In this document: positions 7,674 to 16,385 of the stretch, piece after piece
Position numbering within the stretch: the stretch's first letter is position 1
Layout: every line of letters starts with the position of its first letter
Assembly (NCBI GenBank): GCA_905236365.1
Contig: CAJOPP010000252.1
Coordinates: 1-23,622, forward strand
Length of the DNA: 23,622 bases
Origin: an uncultured Lachnospiraceae bacterium
Lineage (GTDB): Bacteria; Bacillota; Clostridia; Lachnospirales; Lachnospiraceae
Direction of reading: 5' to 3'
Notes under the pieces: generated by a model
Seen by the model: the letters and a program-made list of their open reading frames with translations, nothing else
What the model was told of the DNA's origin: nothing
Databases searched by the model: none
Translations under genes and position numbers: made by a program

Positions 7674-8495
7674 TTAAACATCCCATTTTTCTTTAAGTTT
7701 AGCTATTGTTCCGTCATCAATGAGTTCCTTAAGGGCTTTATCCCATTCATCGCGAAGCTCTTCATTATCCTTGTTAAAGATGTGGTAAGTATCTTGTGAA
7801 ATCAAAGGATCACCTACAAGCTTATACACATCTCCATATGATTCGTTTACATTGTTTATTGAAACTTTATTGGAAATAAACCCTGCATACGTACCGTTTT
7901 GTACAGCTTCTATACAGGTTTCGTCAAATTCGGTTCCTGTTTTGACGTCAATTGTTATATTTTGTTCCGGATGCGATTCTACATATTCTTTCCAGAATGC
8001 ATAATATGTTGAAGTGGCGTCACCTGACCAAATGTGAACGTCCTGAAGTTCACTTATATCATTTATATCACTGGATGCCGCTACAACAAGATACGCATCA
8101 AGCTGATTAAATGGTAAGGTTGAAAAAACATATTTTTCAGCTCTTTCATCCGTGTAACCTAATTCAAATGTAACAAGGTCATATTTACCTGCATCCACAG
8201 AGCTAAGCAATGTATTAAAATCCTCAATTCCAAATTCAACCTCATATCCAAGCTTATCGACTACAGCTTTTACTACATCAATATCAAAGCCTACAAGATT
8301 GTCATCCTCATCAAGAAAAAGATACGGATCCCATACTGCTCCGGTGCCGACTTTAATCACTTTCTTTTCTGATGCCTCTGATACATCATCAGCAGAATCT
8401 GTAGATTCTGCTGATTTTCCGCAGCCAACCAATAAACCTACCGTCATTGTTGCTACAACCGTAGCACAAATAATTTTTTTAATTACTTTTTTCAT
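7674..8495 (-). CDS. Lipoprotein solute-binding protein of a polar amino-acid ABC importer, module A
   Basis: The 273-residue precursor begins with a lipoprotein signal peptide (MKKVIKK, hydrophobic core, LVGC lipobox), to be lipidated at Cys25 and anchored outside the membrane. The mature part is a family-3 type binding fold with VGFDIDVVKAVVDKLGY and YTDERAEKYVFS. I chose ATG 8495, which follows GGAGGAATTAAA, rather than the longer frame starting at 8513. It lies 42 nt after the module B NifD-like stop and leads module A. By family and context the ligand is probably a cystine-like or S-substituted amino acid, but the sequence alone does not show which. Confidence 0.9.
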   Translation of the reverse strand: MKKVIKKIICATVVATMTVGLLVGCGKSAESTDSADDVSEASEKKVIKVGTGAVWDPYLFLDEDDNLVGFDIDVVKAVVDKLGYEVEFGIEDFNTLLSSVDAGKYDLVTFELGYTDERAEKYVFSTLPFNQLDAYLVVAASSDINDISELQDVHIWSGDATSTYYAFWKEYVESHPEQNITIDVKTGTEFDETCIEAVQNGTYAGFISNKVSINNVNESYGDVYKLVGDPLISQDTYHIFNKDNEELRDEWDKALKELIDDGTIAKLKEKWDV

Positions 8496-8537
8496 TTTAA
8501 TTCCTCCAATCACTCTTTTTTACATACTCAACTATTA

Positions 8538-10004
8538 TTATGCATCCTTTTCTTTCGGAGCAGAATAATAATAATCCTCTATATTCTCCAACCACCAATT
8601 GGTATATGGAAGTTTTGAATGATTCGCAATATTCTTGACCACACGCTGGGTTCGTAATGTACGTTCGATTCTTTTTCCTAGTTTGATCACACCGTCATAA
8701 CCTATCGTAAAATCCTTGTCTCCTTCCGGAACAACCGGTATTCCAAGATGTATACTCACACTGGCAATACCCGGATGCCGGCAGATAACCAAATCCGGAT
8801 TTGCATTCTGAATCCGCTTGATAACCTGATATGGCTGCTTTGCACAGACATCTACCTGTGCTAAATTTCCATGATCCTCACGGAATTTTTCCAATGCACC
8901 ACATCCTGTATCTCCATCCAGAACCTGATCATGATGCAAGGAAGTGATACCCACCACTTCCATATCAAGATCCCGTGCAGCATTTGCCAACTGATATGCA
9001 AAGGTATCGCCTGTCATGACAAAGACCTTTTTTCCCCTTAAAATATTGCGGTATTTTTCCAGCTCCGGCAAAATCCTCTGATGTTCTTCCTCGATCACAC
9101 GAAGTGCTTCTTCCTCGCGACCTGTATATTCCCCTATTTCTTTCAACCAATCATCCGTCCATTTAATTCCAAACGGCGGTGCAGTCTTTACCTTGCGAAC
9201 TCCATATTTTTCTTCCAGAACCGTTGTAATATACGGAGATAATGTATCGCAAAACTGCACACTGCAGGCTGCTTCTGCCATATTCTGAATTCCTTCCAAT
9301 GAAGCAAACGGAAGCACATAATTAGTACGCAGTCCCATCTTTCCAAGCAGATCTGCCAATCGATCCTTACCGATAAAATTAAAGATATTGACGAGATCCT
9401 TCTGTTTTTTTTCCGGTTCATGCACCAGTTTTCTCAGGATTCCATGATAAGTAGCATCAAATCCGGAAGACCACATTCTTGATTTAAATCCTTCACAATA
9501 TACCGGTACGATTGGAACTCCATATTCATCTTCCTTATCGTATGCTACACTTTCCATATCTTCTCCTATGATACCGGATACACAGGATGCCATTACAAAA
9601 ATTACTCTCGGATGAAAACGATCCACTGCCTCATCAATTGCAGCTTCCAGTTTCCGGGTAGCTCCATAGATTGTATCTTTTTCCTCTATATTCGTGACCA
9701 ACTGCTGCACACTGCGGTTCTGGCCTTTTGCATTATCCCTTACGGAAGCAGCATGTTGAATACTGGTCAATCCGCATCCAATCGGAGAATGATTGATCAC
9801 AACACTATCCTGTACCCAGATTGCGATCGTAGTTGCACAAGACTGACCACAACTTCCACATTGTTCATATTTACTGCAACTTGAACATAAGGAACGCTGT
9901 TTTGATTTCTCCAACAGATTATCCAGACTTCCGCTGTATGTCAATACAGAGCCTAATCGACGCTCACGAATTTCCACCTCGTCCGATTCTATATATGTAC
10001 TCAT
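8538..10004 (-). CDS. Nitrogenase component-1 NifD-like protein, module B
   Basis: A 488-residue paralog of the module A NifD-like protein with collinear landmarks: Cys52, Cys77 (NHSPIGC), Cys141 (ASCVSGIIGED), and Cys252 in QFCDTLSPYI at the NifD C275 position. Its N-terminus is richer in cysteine (Cys40, 43, 49, 52, 56), enough in principle for an additional metal site. The NifD H442 position is Gly (GIPVVPEGDKDFT), as in module A, and H187 in ATYHG is shared by all three paralogs. The tail continues past WWLENIEDYYYS to a charged end. The start follows AGAGGAGGATGAGAG, 14 nt after the NifK-like stop. Function as for module A, probably with a different substrate because its importer differs. 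Confidence 0.88.
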   Translation of the reverse strand: MSTYIESDEVEIRERRLGSVLTYSGSLDNLLEKSKQRSLCSSCSKYEQCGSCGQSCATTIAIWVQDSVVINHSPIGCGLTSIQHAASVRDNAKGQNRSVQQLVTNIEEKDTIYGATRKLEAAIDEAVDRFHPRVIFVMASCVSGIIGEDMESVAYDKEDEYGVPIVPVYCEGFKSRMWSSGFDATYHGILRKLVHEPEKKQKDLVNIFNFIGKDRLADLLGKMGLRTNYVLPFASLEGIQNMAEAACSVQFCDTLSPYITTVLEEKYGVRKVKTAPPFGIKWTDDWLKEIGEYTGREEEALRVIEEEHQRILPELEKYRNILRGKKVFVMTGDTFAYQLANAARDLDMEVVGITSLHHDQVLDGDTGCGALEKFREDHGNLAQVDVCAKQPYQVIKRIQNANPDLVICRHPGIASVSIHLGIPVVPEGDKDFTIGYDGVIKLGKRIERTLRTQRVVKNIANHSKLPYTNWWLENIEDYYYSAPKEKDA

Positions 10005-10018
10005 CTCTCATCCTCCTC

Positions 10019-11344
10019 TTATCGAAATATATCTCTTGTAATTTCTTTAATCAGGGTAAGACCTCCACGATAACCGGCATACGAGGTATTTATCACATAA
10101 TCCTGTGTTAACGGAACACTTAAGGATGTATAATAATTTTCTGTCTCTCTTGCAAGAAATTTTTCCCATGTACTACCAAGAATCAATTCCCGGTCTTCCC
10201 GATTTTCACCCAACTTACTGCGAATATCGCTCTGCAACAAACCACCGTCATTTTCAAAAATCACTTTATCCTTAAAAATCTCATTTTGTTTCAGGAACTG
10301 TTGTATGATTTCCTCCTGATAACTCTTCTTTGCATCATCCGTAATATAAATTCCCTTTGGTGACATTCCCAATTCATTTGTAAGAAATACACTCGCACCC
10401 AATGCATAATTACTGTCTGCCACGGTAAAATAATCCCATGCAAATTCTTCCCGATAGGTCTCTATAAACCCCGATAACGTATTGTAGTACGAATAATACA
10501 CCTCCTCGAAATCAGCAATTACATTTTCAACATGATTTTTATCCAATCCGGCAAATTCACCTACCTGTCGAAGAAACGCACTTGTGCTCTCTGCTCCAAC
10601 CGGAACAAACGGCAATTGTAAATAGGGAGTTCCGTATTTCTGCTGTAATAATTCCACAATATCTTTTCCAACCCATGGAGATAACAGCAGATTAAATTGT
10701 GCATTTGGAATATCTTTCCACTCACTCACACCTTTTGATTCCACACCAAACAGAATGTTCACTTCCAAGCCCAATTTCTCCAGTATTCGCTTTATCTCCT
10801 GCAAGTCTCCCTTCCAGAACGGATTCTGATAAGGAACAATGGAGAATACATTGACAACCCCTTTTCTCACTTTTGGCGTCACGTCACCAACATACTGTTC
10901 AATAATTGCCTTTACCACTTCGCTGTATCCGTAATAGCTGTTTCCTTTGAATCCGGCAGTTTCTACCCCAACAACCGGATACCCTTCCTCTGCATAATCC
11001 ATTGCAACGGACACCGTATCGTCTCCCACAATATCTGCCGTACATCCTGTCAGAACAACAAAGAGGTCACAATCAATTATTTTCAGAGCACCGGATATCG
11101 TATCTTTAAGTTTTTCAACACCTCCAAAAATAATCTCTTTCTGTGAGGAATTTGTACAGGATATGTGTGGTCCACCCGTATAGCCTTCTCCCTGCAATCC
11201 TCCTTCTGTCACTTGAAACGTAGTACTCTGCTCCGAACATCCCGGACCGGAATGGAGAATCGGATGGGCACGTGGTATCGCTAAAACGGTCTGCTGTGCC
11301 GATAACGCACAGGAATATCTTGGTTGTTCTATAATCGTTGACAT
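10019..11344 (-). CDS. Nitrogenase component-1 NifK-like protein, module B
   Basis: This 441-residue protein is collinear with the module A NifK-like protein over its N-terminal third. Cys12 (RYSCALSAQ), Cys36 (LHSGPGC), Cys63 (HISCTNS) and Cys101 (VLTGCTADIVGDD) fall at the same positions. The first, second and fourth correspond to the P-cluster cysteines of NifK. I chose the ATG at 11344 (MSTIIEQPRY), preceded by AAGGAGGTAAAA. An in-frame ATG at 11359 overlaps that ribosome binding site and is unlikely to be used. It lies 25 nt after the permease stop, which fixes the normal arrangement from which the module A remnant departs. It should form a heterotetramer with the NifD-like product of 8538-10004. 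Confidence 0.88.
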   Translation of the reverse strand: MSTIIEQPRYSCALSAQQTVLAIPRAHPILHSGPGCSEQSTTFQVTEGGLQGEGYTGGPHISCTNSSQKEIIFGGVEKLKDTISGALKIIDCDLFVVLTGCTADIVGDDTVSVAMDYAEEGYPVVGVETAGFKGNSYYGYSEVVKAIIEQYVGDVTPKVRKGVVNVFSIVPYQNPFWKGDLQEIKRILEKLGLEVNILFGVESKGVSEWKDIPNAQFNLLLSPWVGKDIVELLQQKYGTPYLQLPFVPVGAESTSAFLRQVGEFAGLDKNHVENVIADFEEVYYSYYNTLSGFIETYREEFAWDYFTVADSNYALGASVFLTNELGMSPKGIYITDDAKKSYQEEIIQQFLKQNEIFKDKVIFENDGGLLQSDIRSKLGENREDRELILGSTWEKFLARETENYYTSLSVPLTQDYVINTSYAGYRGGLTLIKEITRDIFR

Positions 11345-11369
11345 TTTTACCTCCTTCATTCATCAAATA

Positions 11370-12083
11370 TCATAAAGAACCTGCTGTTTGCTGATGAACA
11401 AATACTTTTTTTTCTATTATTTCTAATACTATGGTTAACACGCCAATAAAAACTAAATAAATAACCGCTACAGCTATATATCCTTCAATATAGCTGTAAT
11501 TAACTGCACAAGGTATTAATGACCCCTGCATTACCTCTAAAATTCCGATAGCTGACAATAGTGGGATTCCCTTGATTATACTGATAATATTGCTCATATA
11601 GGAAGGAAATGCTACCGGAAACATCTGCGGAAGAATAATTCTTCTAAGTCCCTGCCAGGTAGTCATCCCTACGGATGCAGCTGCTTCAAATTGGATCTTA
11701 GGAACAGATTTTAATGCACCTCTGAAACACTCAATCAATCCGGTCATTGCTCCTAATGTCATTGCAAAATATCCAATATAAATACTGCTCACATCGTTTA
11801 CCGTGAGACTGGAATGAAAAAATGCTGCAACATCATTAAAATATATAAGGAAAAGCAACTGGTATATCAGAATACTTACTATAAATGGAATTCCCTGATA
11901 TACAGTAACGACAATGGTCAATATCTGAGAAATGACCGGTACCTTATAATATTGTATAATTGCAACAAAGATTGAAAGAACTGTTGCAATTATAATAGAT
12001 ACAACTGCCATTTTGATCGTTACCGGAAGATAACTCAATCCGGAAAACAGGCAAGTTATAAAATCAGAAAAACTTATCTCCAT
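11370..12083 (-). CDS. Polar amino-acid ABC transporter permease, second subunit, module B
   Basis: 237 residues with the HisMQ-type fold. The EAA loop reads GALKSVPKIQFEAAASVGMT, continuing to ILPQMFPVAFPSYM. The C-terminus (FVHQQTAGSL) parallels the module A copy and the remnant at 6059-6181. The start follows GAGAGGAGAAGATAA and lies 14 nt after the first permease, the same spacing as in module A. It contributes half of the membrane channel for the module B importer. Confidence 0.9.
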   Translation of the reverse strand: MEISFSDFITCLFSGLSYLPVTIKMAVVSIIIATVLSIFVAIIQYYKVPVISQILTIVVTVYQGIPFIVSILIYQLLFLIYFNDVAAFFHSSLTVNDVSSIYIGYFAMTLGAMTGLIECFRGALKSVPKIQFEAAASVGMTTWQGLRRIILPQMFPVAFPSYMSNIISIIKGIPLLSAIGILEVMQGSLIPCAVNYSYIEGYIAVAVIYLVFIGVLTIVLEIIEKKVFVHQQTAGSL

Positions 12084-12097
12084 TTATCTTCTCCTCT

Positions 12098-12784
12098 CTA
12101 ATAACCAAATGTATATTTTTTGTCGACGAGTTTGAAAAAGCTTTTCAGTGCAATACTGATCACTGTATATACAAAAGCAACATATATATATGCCTCCAAT
12201 GAATGTCCTATTGCAGAACCCAGTTCTTTTGCTTTACCGAGAAAGTCAGTCATTCCAAGCATATAAGTTACAGACGTCTCTTCAAAAAGCCAAACCACGT
12301 TGATTCCATACATAGGAATTGCCACCTTTACTGCCTGTGGTAAAATGATTCTGAAAAATGTTTGTATCTCATTCATTCCAACAGAATATGCAGCTTCACT
12401 CTGGAGCTTGGAAACTGATTCAAATGCTCCTCTAAAAATCTCGCCCACAAATGCTGACTGATTTAAGGCATAAGCAATTTCAACAAAAATCATTTTCTCC
12501 CAATTATTAATGTCTACACCAAATAATTTTTCAGCTAAAAATGGTAAGCAAAAATAAACCAGAAAGACCAATACTACAAAGGGAATCCCTCTCATCACTG
12601 TTGTGTACCCATGAAAAAACCGGCTAAGCACCGGTATTTTATATATACGAATTGCCGCAACAAAAATTCCCAATACCGTACCTAAAAGAATTGCAATAAG
12701 AGCAATCTTGATTGTAACCGGAAGATACTCATTTAGTTTTGGGATAACCTTCCATAGTCTTTCCCAACTAAAATATTTATCCAT
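12098..12784 (-). CDS. Polar amino-acid ABC transporter permease, first subunit, module B
   Basis: 228 residues, same family and layout as the gene at 6912-7598. It opens with FSWERLWKVIPKLNEYLPVT, carries the EAA loop GAFESVSKLQSEAAYSVGMN, and ends KKYTFGY. The start follows GAATTGAGGTGACTTTAT, 37 nt after the binding-protein stop. It works with 11370-12083 and the shared ATPase. Differences from module A cluster in the loop after the EAA motif (LFEETSVTYML against IFASSSVTYMF), compatible with a different ligand or partner. Confidence 0.9.
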   Translation of the reverse strand: MDKYFSWERLWKVIPKLNEYLPVTIKIALIAILLGTVLGIFVAAIRIYKIPVLSRFFHGYTTVMRGIPFVVLVFLVYFCLPFLAEKLFGVDINNWEKMIFVEIAYALNQSAFVGEIFRGAFESVSKLQSEAAYSVGMNEIQTFFRIILPQAVKVAIPMYGINVVWLFEETSVTYMLGMTDFLGKAKELGSAIGHSLEAYIYVAFVYTVISIALKSFFKLVDKKYTFGY

Positions 12785-12821
12785 ATAAAGTCACCTCAAT
12801 TCTTTCTTTACCTTGAGCCTT

Positions 12822-13643
12822 TTATTTTACGTCACCAAACCACTTTACCTTAAGCTCATCGATCGTACCCTCATCAAGAACTTCCTTAAGGGCTGCATCC
12901 CACTCGTCGCGAAATGCTTTATTATCTTTGTTAAACACATGATAACGAGGCGTTTCATTTACCGAATCACCTACAATTTTATAAACATCGCCATAAGTAT
13001 CATTTACAGTTTTTACCAATGCACGTGTATCTAATATAGCTGCGTATGTACCATTGCTTATAGCCTGTACGATTGCCTCATCCTGACTGCTCTGTGAAGA
13101 ACTTTCTACTTTAATATTCTGCTCCGGATGTTCCGCAATATATGATGTCCAGTATAAATATTCCGCACAGTTTGTAGAACCACCCCAAACTGTTACATCC
13201 TGAAGCTGATCAATACTTGTAATATCACTGTCAGCAGATACAACCAGATAATCGCCATCCGTATTATACGAAACATCTGAATATAAATATTTTTCAGCTC
13301 GTTCATCAGTATACATGAATTCGCATGTAACAAGGTCAAACTTTCCTGCACCTAAAGATGTAAATATAGCCTCAAAATCACTGGACTCAACATTAATTTC
13401 GTATTGAGGAAGCTTTTCCGCTACCGCATTTATAACATCAATATCGAAACCTGATAAATTGCCATCCTCATCAACATAGCAATATGGTTTCCAACAATTA
13501 ATTGTACCCACCTTAATTACTTTTTTTGAATTTTCTGCTGAAACATTCGATTTAGTTGCAGAATTTCCACATCCCGTTAATACTCCTGCCATCAATGTTG
13601 CTCCAATCATAATTGAAATAAATTTTTTAATTTTCCTGTTCAT
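12822..13643 (-). CDS. Lipoprotein solute-binding protein of a polar amino-acid ABC importer, module B
   Basis: The 273-residue precursor has a lipoprotein signal ending in the LTGC lipobox with Cys25. Its mature domain carries LSGFDIDVINAVAEKLPQY and MYTDERAEKYLYS, as in amino-acid binding proteins of the cystine/glutamine type. The start follows AGGAGGAAAACAAA and overlaps the end of the EamA gene by 17 nt, so the two are translationally linked. It shares length and architecture with the module A protein but has diverged widely, which suggests the two bind different ligands. Ligand identity cannot be read from the sequence. Confidence 0.9.
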   Translation of the reverse strand: MNRKIKKFISIMIGATLMAGVLTGCGNSATKSNVSAENSKKVIKVGTINCWKPYCYVDEDGNLSGFDIDVINAVAEKLPQYEINVESSDFEAIFTSLGAGKFDLVTCEFMYTDERAEKYLYSDVSYNTDGDYLVVSADSDITSIDQLQDVTVWGGSTNCAEYLYWTSYIAEHPEQNIKVESSSQSSQDEAIVQAISNGTYAAILDTRALVKTVNDTYGDVYKIVGDSVNETPRYHVFNKDNKAFRDEWDAALKEVLDEGTIDELKVKWFGDVK

Positions 13644-14574
13644 TTTGTTTTCCTCCTTTATAAAGTTCTACATTATTTTTATTTATATAACTGACAATAT
13701 TTTTTCCCTGTTCTGAAAATATCGTGCCTAGCAAAATCAAGCAAATTGCCACCATCATTTTGCCATCCAGGCGATCTCCCAGAAATATACTGGATAAAAA
13801 TACAATCAGTATTACACCAAAATAAGAAAATATACTGGTCCGTCCAGCTCCCAAAATCTTAACAGAATAACTCCAACCTGCAAAGCACAGGGCAGAAGCA
13901 CCAATTCCCAATATTAACAGATTCGGAATAATTCCTTTGTCAAAGAGTCCTGACCATTCTCTGGAATCATTTGTTACAATATAAGCAATTGCAATAAACA
14001 AAAATCCATACATATTCACTTTCCTGTTGATTGCCATGACCGAATATCCAAATTGGTTAATCTTTCCCAAAAGTACAGCATATACAGACCATATGATTCC
14101 ATTCACCAGAACAATGGTATCACCAATGATATTCACCTTAAATTCCATCCCGGACAGATAAATTAACATTACACCGATCATCGCTATCACGCTGCCAATC
14201 CAAAAGAAACGATCAAGCTGTTTTTCTTTTAAAAATATATATCCAAACAACCCCGTTATGATCGGGGTAATTGCTGATAATACGCCTACATTTGTCGCTG
14301 TTGTGTAGATAAGTGCAACATGATTCAGCCATACGTATAGAAAAATACCGAAAAAACCGGTCAAAGCGTAATAGAATTCTTCTTTCACATGAAATGGAAT
14401 CTTCTCCTTAAAGGAAAAAAGAGATAAAACCACTACCCCGATTGCAAACCGAACAAGTATGATCTGTAATGGAGTCAGACTTTGAAGAAGAAACTTTCCT
14501 GATACTGCAGAATATGACCAAACGGTATTCGATAATATAACAGCAATATATGCTTTTTCTTTGTCTGTATGCAT
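13627..14574 (-). CDS. EamA/DMT-family transporter
   Basis: A 315-residue polytopic membrane protein made of two related halves, about ten TM helices in all, as in EamA (DMT) transporters. The first half opens with NTVWSYSAVSGKFLLQSLTP, a typical EamA entry helix. The C-terminal tail is hydrophilic. The family exports amino acids and metabolites, among them cysteine-pathway compounds in some members. In this context it may expel a product or excess thiol, which is inference. The start follows AAGGAGAAATT. The gene lies 41 nt after the ATPase and overlaps the module B binding-protein gene. Confidence 0.87.
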   Translation of the reverse strand: MHTDKEKAYIAVILSNTVWSYSAVSGKFLLQSLTPLQIILVRFAIGVVVLSLFSFKEKIPFHVKEEFYYALTGFFGIFLYVWLNHVALIYTTATNVGVLSAITPIITGLFGYIFLKEKQLDRFFWIGSVIAMIGVMLIYLSGMEFKVNIIGDTIVLVNGIIWSVYAVLLGKINQFGYSVMAINRKVNMYGFLFIAIAYIVTNDSREWSGLFDKGIIPNLLILGIGASALCFAGWSYSVKILGAGRTSIFSYFGVILIVFLSSIFLGDRLDGKMMVAICLILLGTIFSEQGKNIVSYINKNNVELYKGGKQNEQEN

Positions 14575-14615
14575 AATTTCTCCTTATGAAATTTATATAA
14601 CTAACATTTTCTTAT

Positions 14616-15368
14616 TTATATATAATACATATCCTGTGGCAGCACCCGTTCCAAAAATTTCTTTGTGCGCTCCTCCTTCGGATGTACAAATATCTCCTTT
14701 GGCGTTCCCTGTTCTACTATAACGCCTCCATCCATGAACACTACCTTATTGGCAACCTCTTGAGCAAATGTCATCTCATGTGTAACGACAATCATTGTAA
14801 TTCCTTTTTTTGCAACTTTTTTTATCAGAGACAACACATCTCCTACCAATTCCGGATCCAATGCAGAAGTCGGCTCATCAAAAAGAATTACATCAGGATT
14901 CAATGCTACTGCTCTTGCTATTCCAATTCTTTGCTGCTGTCCGCCCGATAGCTGACTCGGATAATGATCTCTCTTATCAGCAAGTCCCACCCACTCCAGC
15001 ACTTCTTCTGCCCTTTTGATTGCTTCTTCTTTTGGAACTTTCTGTGCCACGATCAATCCTTCCGTAATATTTTGTAAAGCCGTCTTATTCTGAAACAATC
15101 CATAATTCTGGAACACAAAAGCTACTTTTTTCCGTACAGATTTTATTTCCTTTCTCTTTGCACTATGAAGATTGATGGTTTCATCATCAATCACCATATT
15201 TCCTTCATCTGCTTTTTCCAGAAAATTGATACAGCGAAGCAACGTCGTCTTTCCTGATCCACTTGGACCTAAAAGAACCACAACATCACCGGTATCTACT
15301 TTTAATGAAACATCTTTCAATACCTTCAACTTTCCAAAGCTCTTTTTTACGTGGTTAACTTCTAGCAT
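14616..15368 (-). CDS. Polar amino-acid ABC transporter ATPase (GlnQ/TcyC family)
   Basis: A 250-residue cytoplasmic ATPase. It has Walker A GPSGSGKTT (residues 34-42), a Q-loop in FVFQNYGLF, signature LSGGQQQR, Walker B VILFDEPTSALDP, and the switch histidine in VVTHEM. The length is standard for amino-acid importers. The start follows AGGAGGAGTAACG, and its ribosome binding site lies within the last codons of the cysteine synthase gene, which ends 2 nt away. It is the only ABC ATPase in the window although there are two binding-protein/permease sets, so it probably serves both. Confidence 0.95.
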   Translation of the reverse strand: MLEVNHVKKSFGKLKVLKDVSLKVDTGDVVVLLGPSGSGKTTLLRCINFLEKADEGNMVIDDETINLHSAKRKEIKSVRKKVAFVFQNYGLFQNKTALQNITEGLIVAQKVPKEEAIKRAEEVLEWVGLADKRDHYPSQLSGGQQQRIGIARAVALNPDVILFDEPTSALDPELVGDVLSLIKKVAKKGITMIVVTHEMTFAQEVANKVVFMDGGVIVEQGTPKEIFVHPKEERTKKFLERVLPQDMYYI

Positions 15369-15370
15369 CG

Positions 15371-16369
15371 TTACTCCTCCTCTCTATCCTCAAATAGATC
15401 CGTAGATAAATACCGAAGTCCAGAGTCCGGCAGAACGACTACAATTTTCTTTCCTTCATTTTCAGGCTTCTCTGCCTCTAATCTGGCTGCATATAAAGCA
15501 GCACCGGAAGATAAACCAACTAATATTCCATCTGTTTTTGCAATTTCTCTGGTTGCAATTTTAGCATCCTGTGTTTCTACATTGATAAATTCATCTACAA
15601 TAGATAGATTCATAGAATGCGGAACTCTTTCTTCCGGAAGAATATCCAATGCATGTATACCGGTAATTCCCTCAACATCCGGATGTTCCAGATTCTTTCT
15701 TGAATTAAGCCCTGGCTGAACAGCTACAATACGGATATCATCTTTTTTCTTCTTCAGATATTTACCGGAACCTGAAATAGTTCCACCGGTTCCAATCCCG
15801 GCTACCAGAATATCAATATCCCCTTCTGTGTCCTCCCAGATTTCCGGACCGGTCGTCCGTTCATGGATTCCCATGTTCTCATCATTATGATCCTGATCCA
15901 GAAAATAGACATCGTTTGTCTTTGACAGAACCTCATCTTTATATTTCTGAATTGCATATACAAAGTTATTCCCTGATTCCCGAAGAGCTTCACCTATGAC
16001 AGGATCCTCTCCAAATCTTAAAGTCTCTCCACCAAATGCCCGAATGGATTGGAATCTCTCTTCACTTACGTCATCTTCCAGGTAGATTTTGGACTTATAT
16101 CCCTTCGATGCAGCAACAGCTGCCACGCCAATCCCGGTATTACCGCTTGTCATTTCCAAAATGGTGTCCCCCGGTTTGATCTTACCCCTCTTTTCTGCAT
16201 CACTGATCATAGCAGTTGCAATTCGGTCTTTTGAACTCTGATTCGGATTATAATACTCAAGTTTTGCATATATCGATGCTTTCAAACCGTATTTTTTTTC
16301 ATATTGTTGAAGATGTAAGAGCGGTGTTCTTCCAACCAGCTCTGAAATAGATTCATATATTTTTCCCAT
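15371..16369 (-). CDS. cysK: Cysteine synthase (O-acetylserine sulfhydrylase) family protein, atypical
   Basis: This PLP enzyme family makes cysteine from O-acetylserine and sulfide, or catalyses related beta-replacements. The PLP lysine is Lys47 in NQSSKDRIA, where most family members have GSSVKDRIA. TSGNTG (74-79) binds substrate, GIGTGGTISG binds the PLP phosphate, and the C-terminal part has VGLSSGAALYAA and VLPDSGLRYLS. At 332 residues it is about 20 longer than usual. The extra residues lie around KYKDEVLSKTNDVYFLDQDH, ahead of ERTTGPEIWED. The start follows TGGAGGTTTTAC. It sits between the NifX-domain gene and the ATPase with minimal gaps, so it is a co-transcribed member of the system and could capture released sulfide or thiol. 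Confidence 0.9.
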   Translation of the reverse strand: MGKIYESISELVGRTPLLHLQQYEKKYGLKASIYAKLEYYNPNQSSKDRIATAMISDAEKRGKIKPGDTILEMTSGNTGIGVAAVAASKGYKSKIYLEDDVSEERFQSIRAFGGETLRFGEDPVIGEALRESGNNFVYAIQKYKDEVLSKTNDVYFLDQDHNDENMGIHERTTGPEIWEDTEGDIDILVAGIGTGGTISGSGKYLKKKKDDIRIVAVQPGLNSRKNLEHPDVEGITGIHALDILPEERVPHSMNLSIVDEFINVETQDAKIATREIAKTDGILVGLSSGAALYAARLEAEKPENEGKKIVVVLPDSGLRYLSTDLFEDREEE

Positions 16370-16385
16370 GTAAAAACCTCCATTT

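Larger units (their letters stand above)
3254..8495 (-). repeat. Module A: importer plus nitrogenase-like pair (paralogous tandem unit)
   Basis: Gene order is binding protein, permease, permease, NifK-like, NifD-like. The next unit (8538-13643) has the same order, orientation and gene lengths. The two units are diverged paralogs rather than recent copies, since every protein differs at many positions. Module A differs in carrying a 123-nt permease remnant between its second permease and the NifK-like gene. Confidence 0.8.
8538..13643 (-). repeat. Module B: importer plus nitrogenase-like pair (paralogous tandem unit)
   Basis: Same five-gene order as module A, with short intergenic gaps of 10 to 37 nt and no remnant. 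Each protein pairs with its module A counterpart at nearly identical length: 273/273, 228/228, 237/237, 441/438 and 488/474 residues. Confidence 0.8.
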
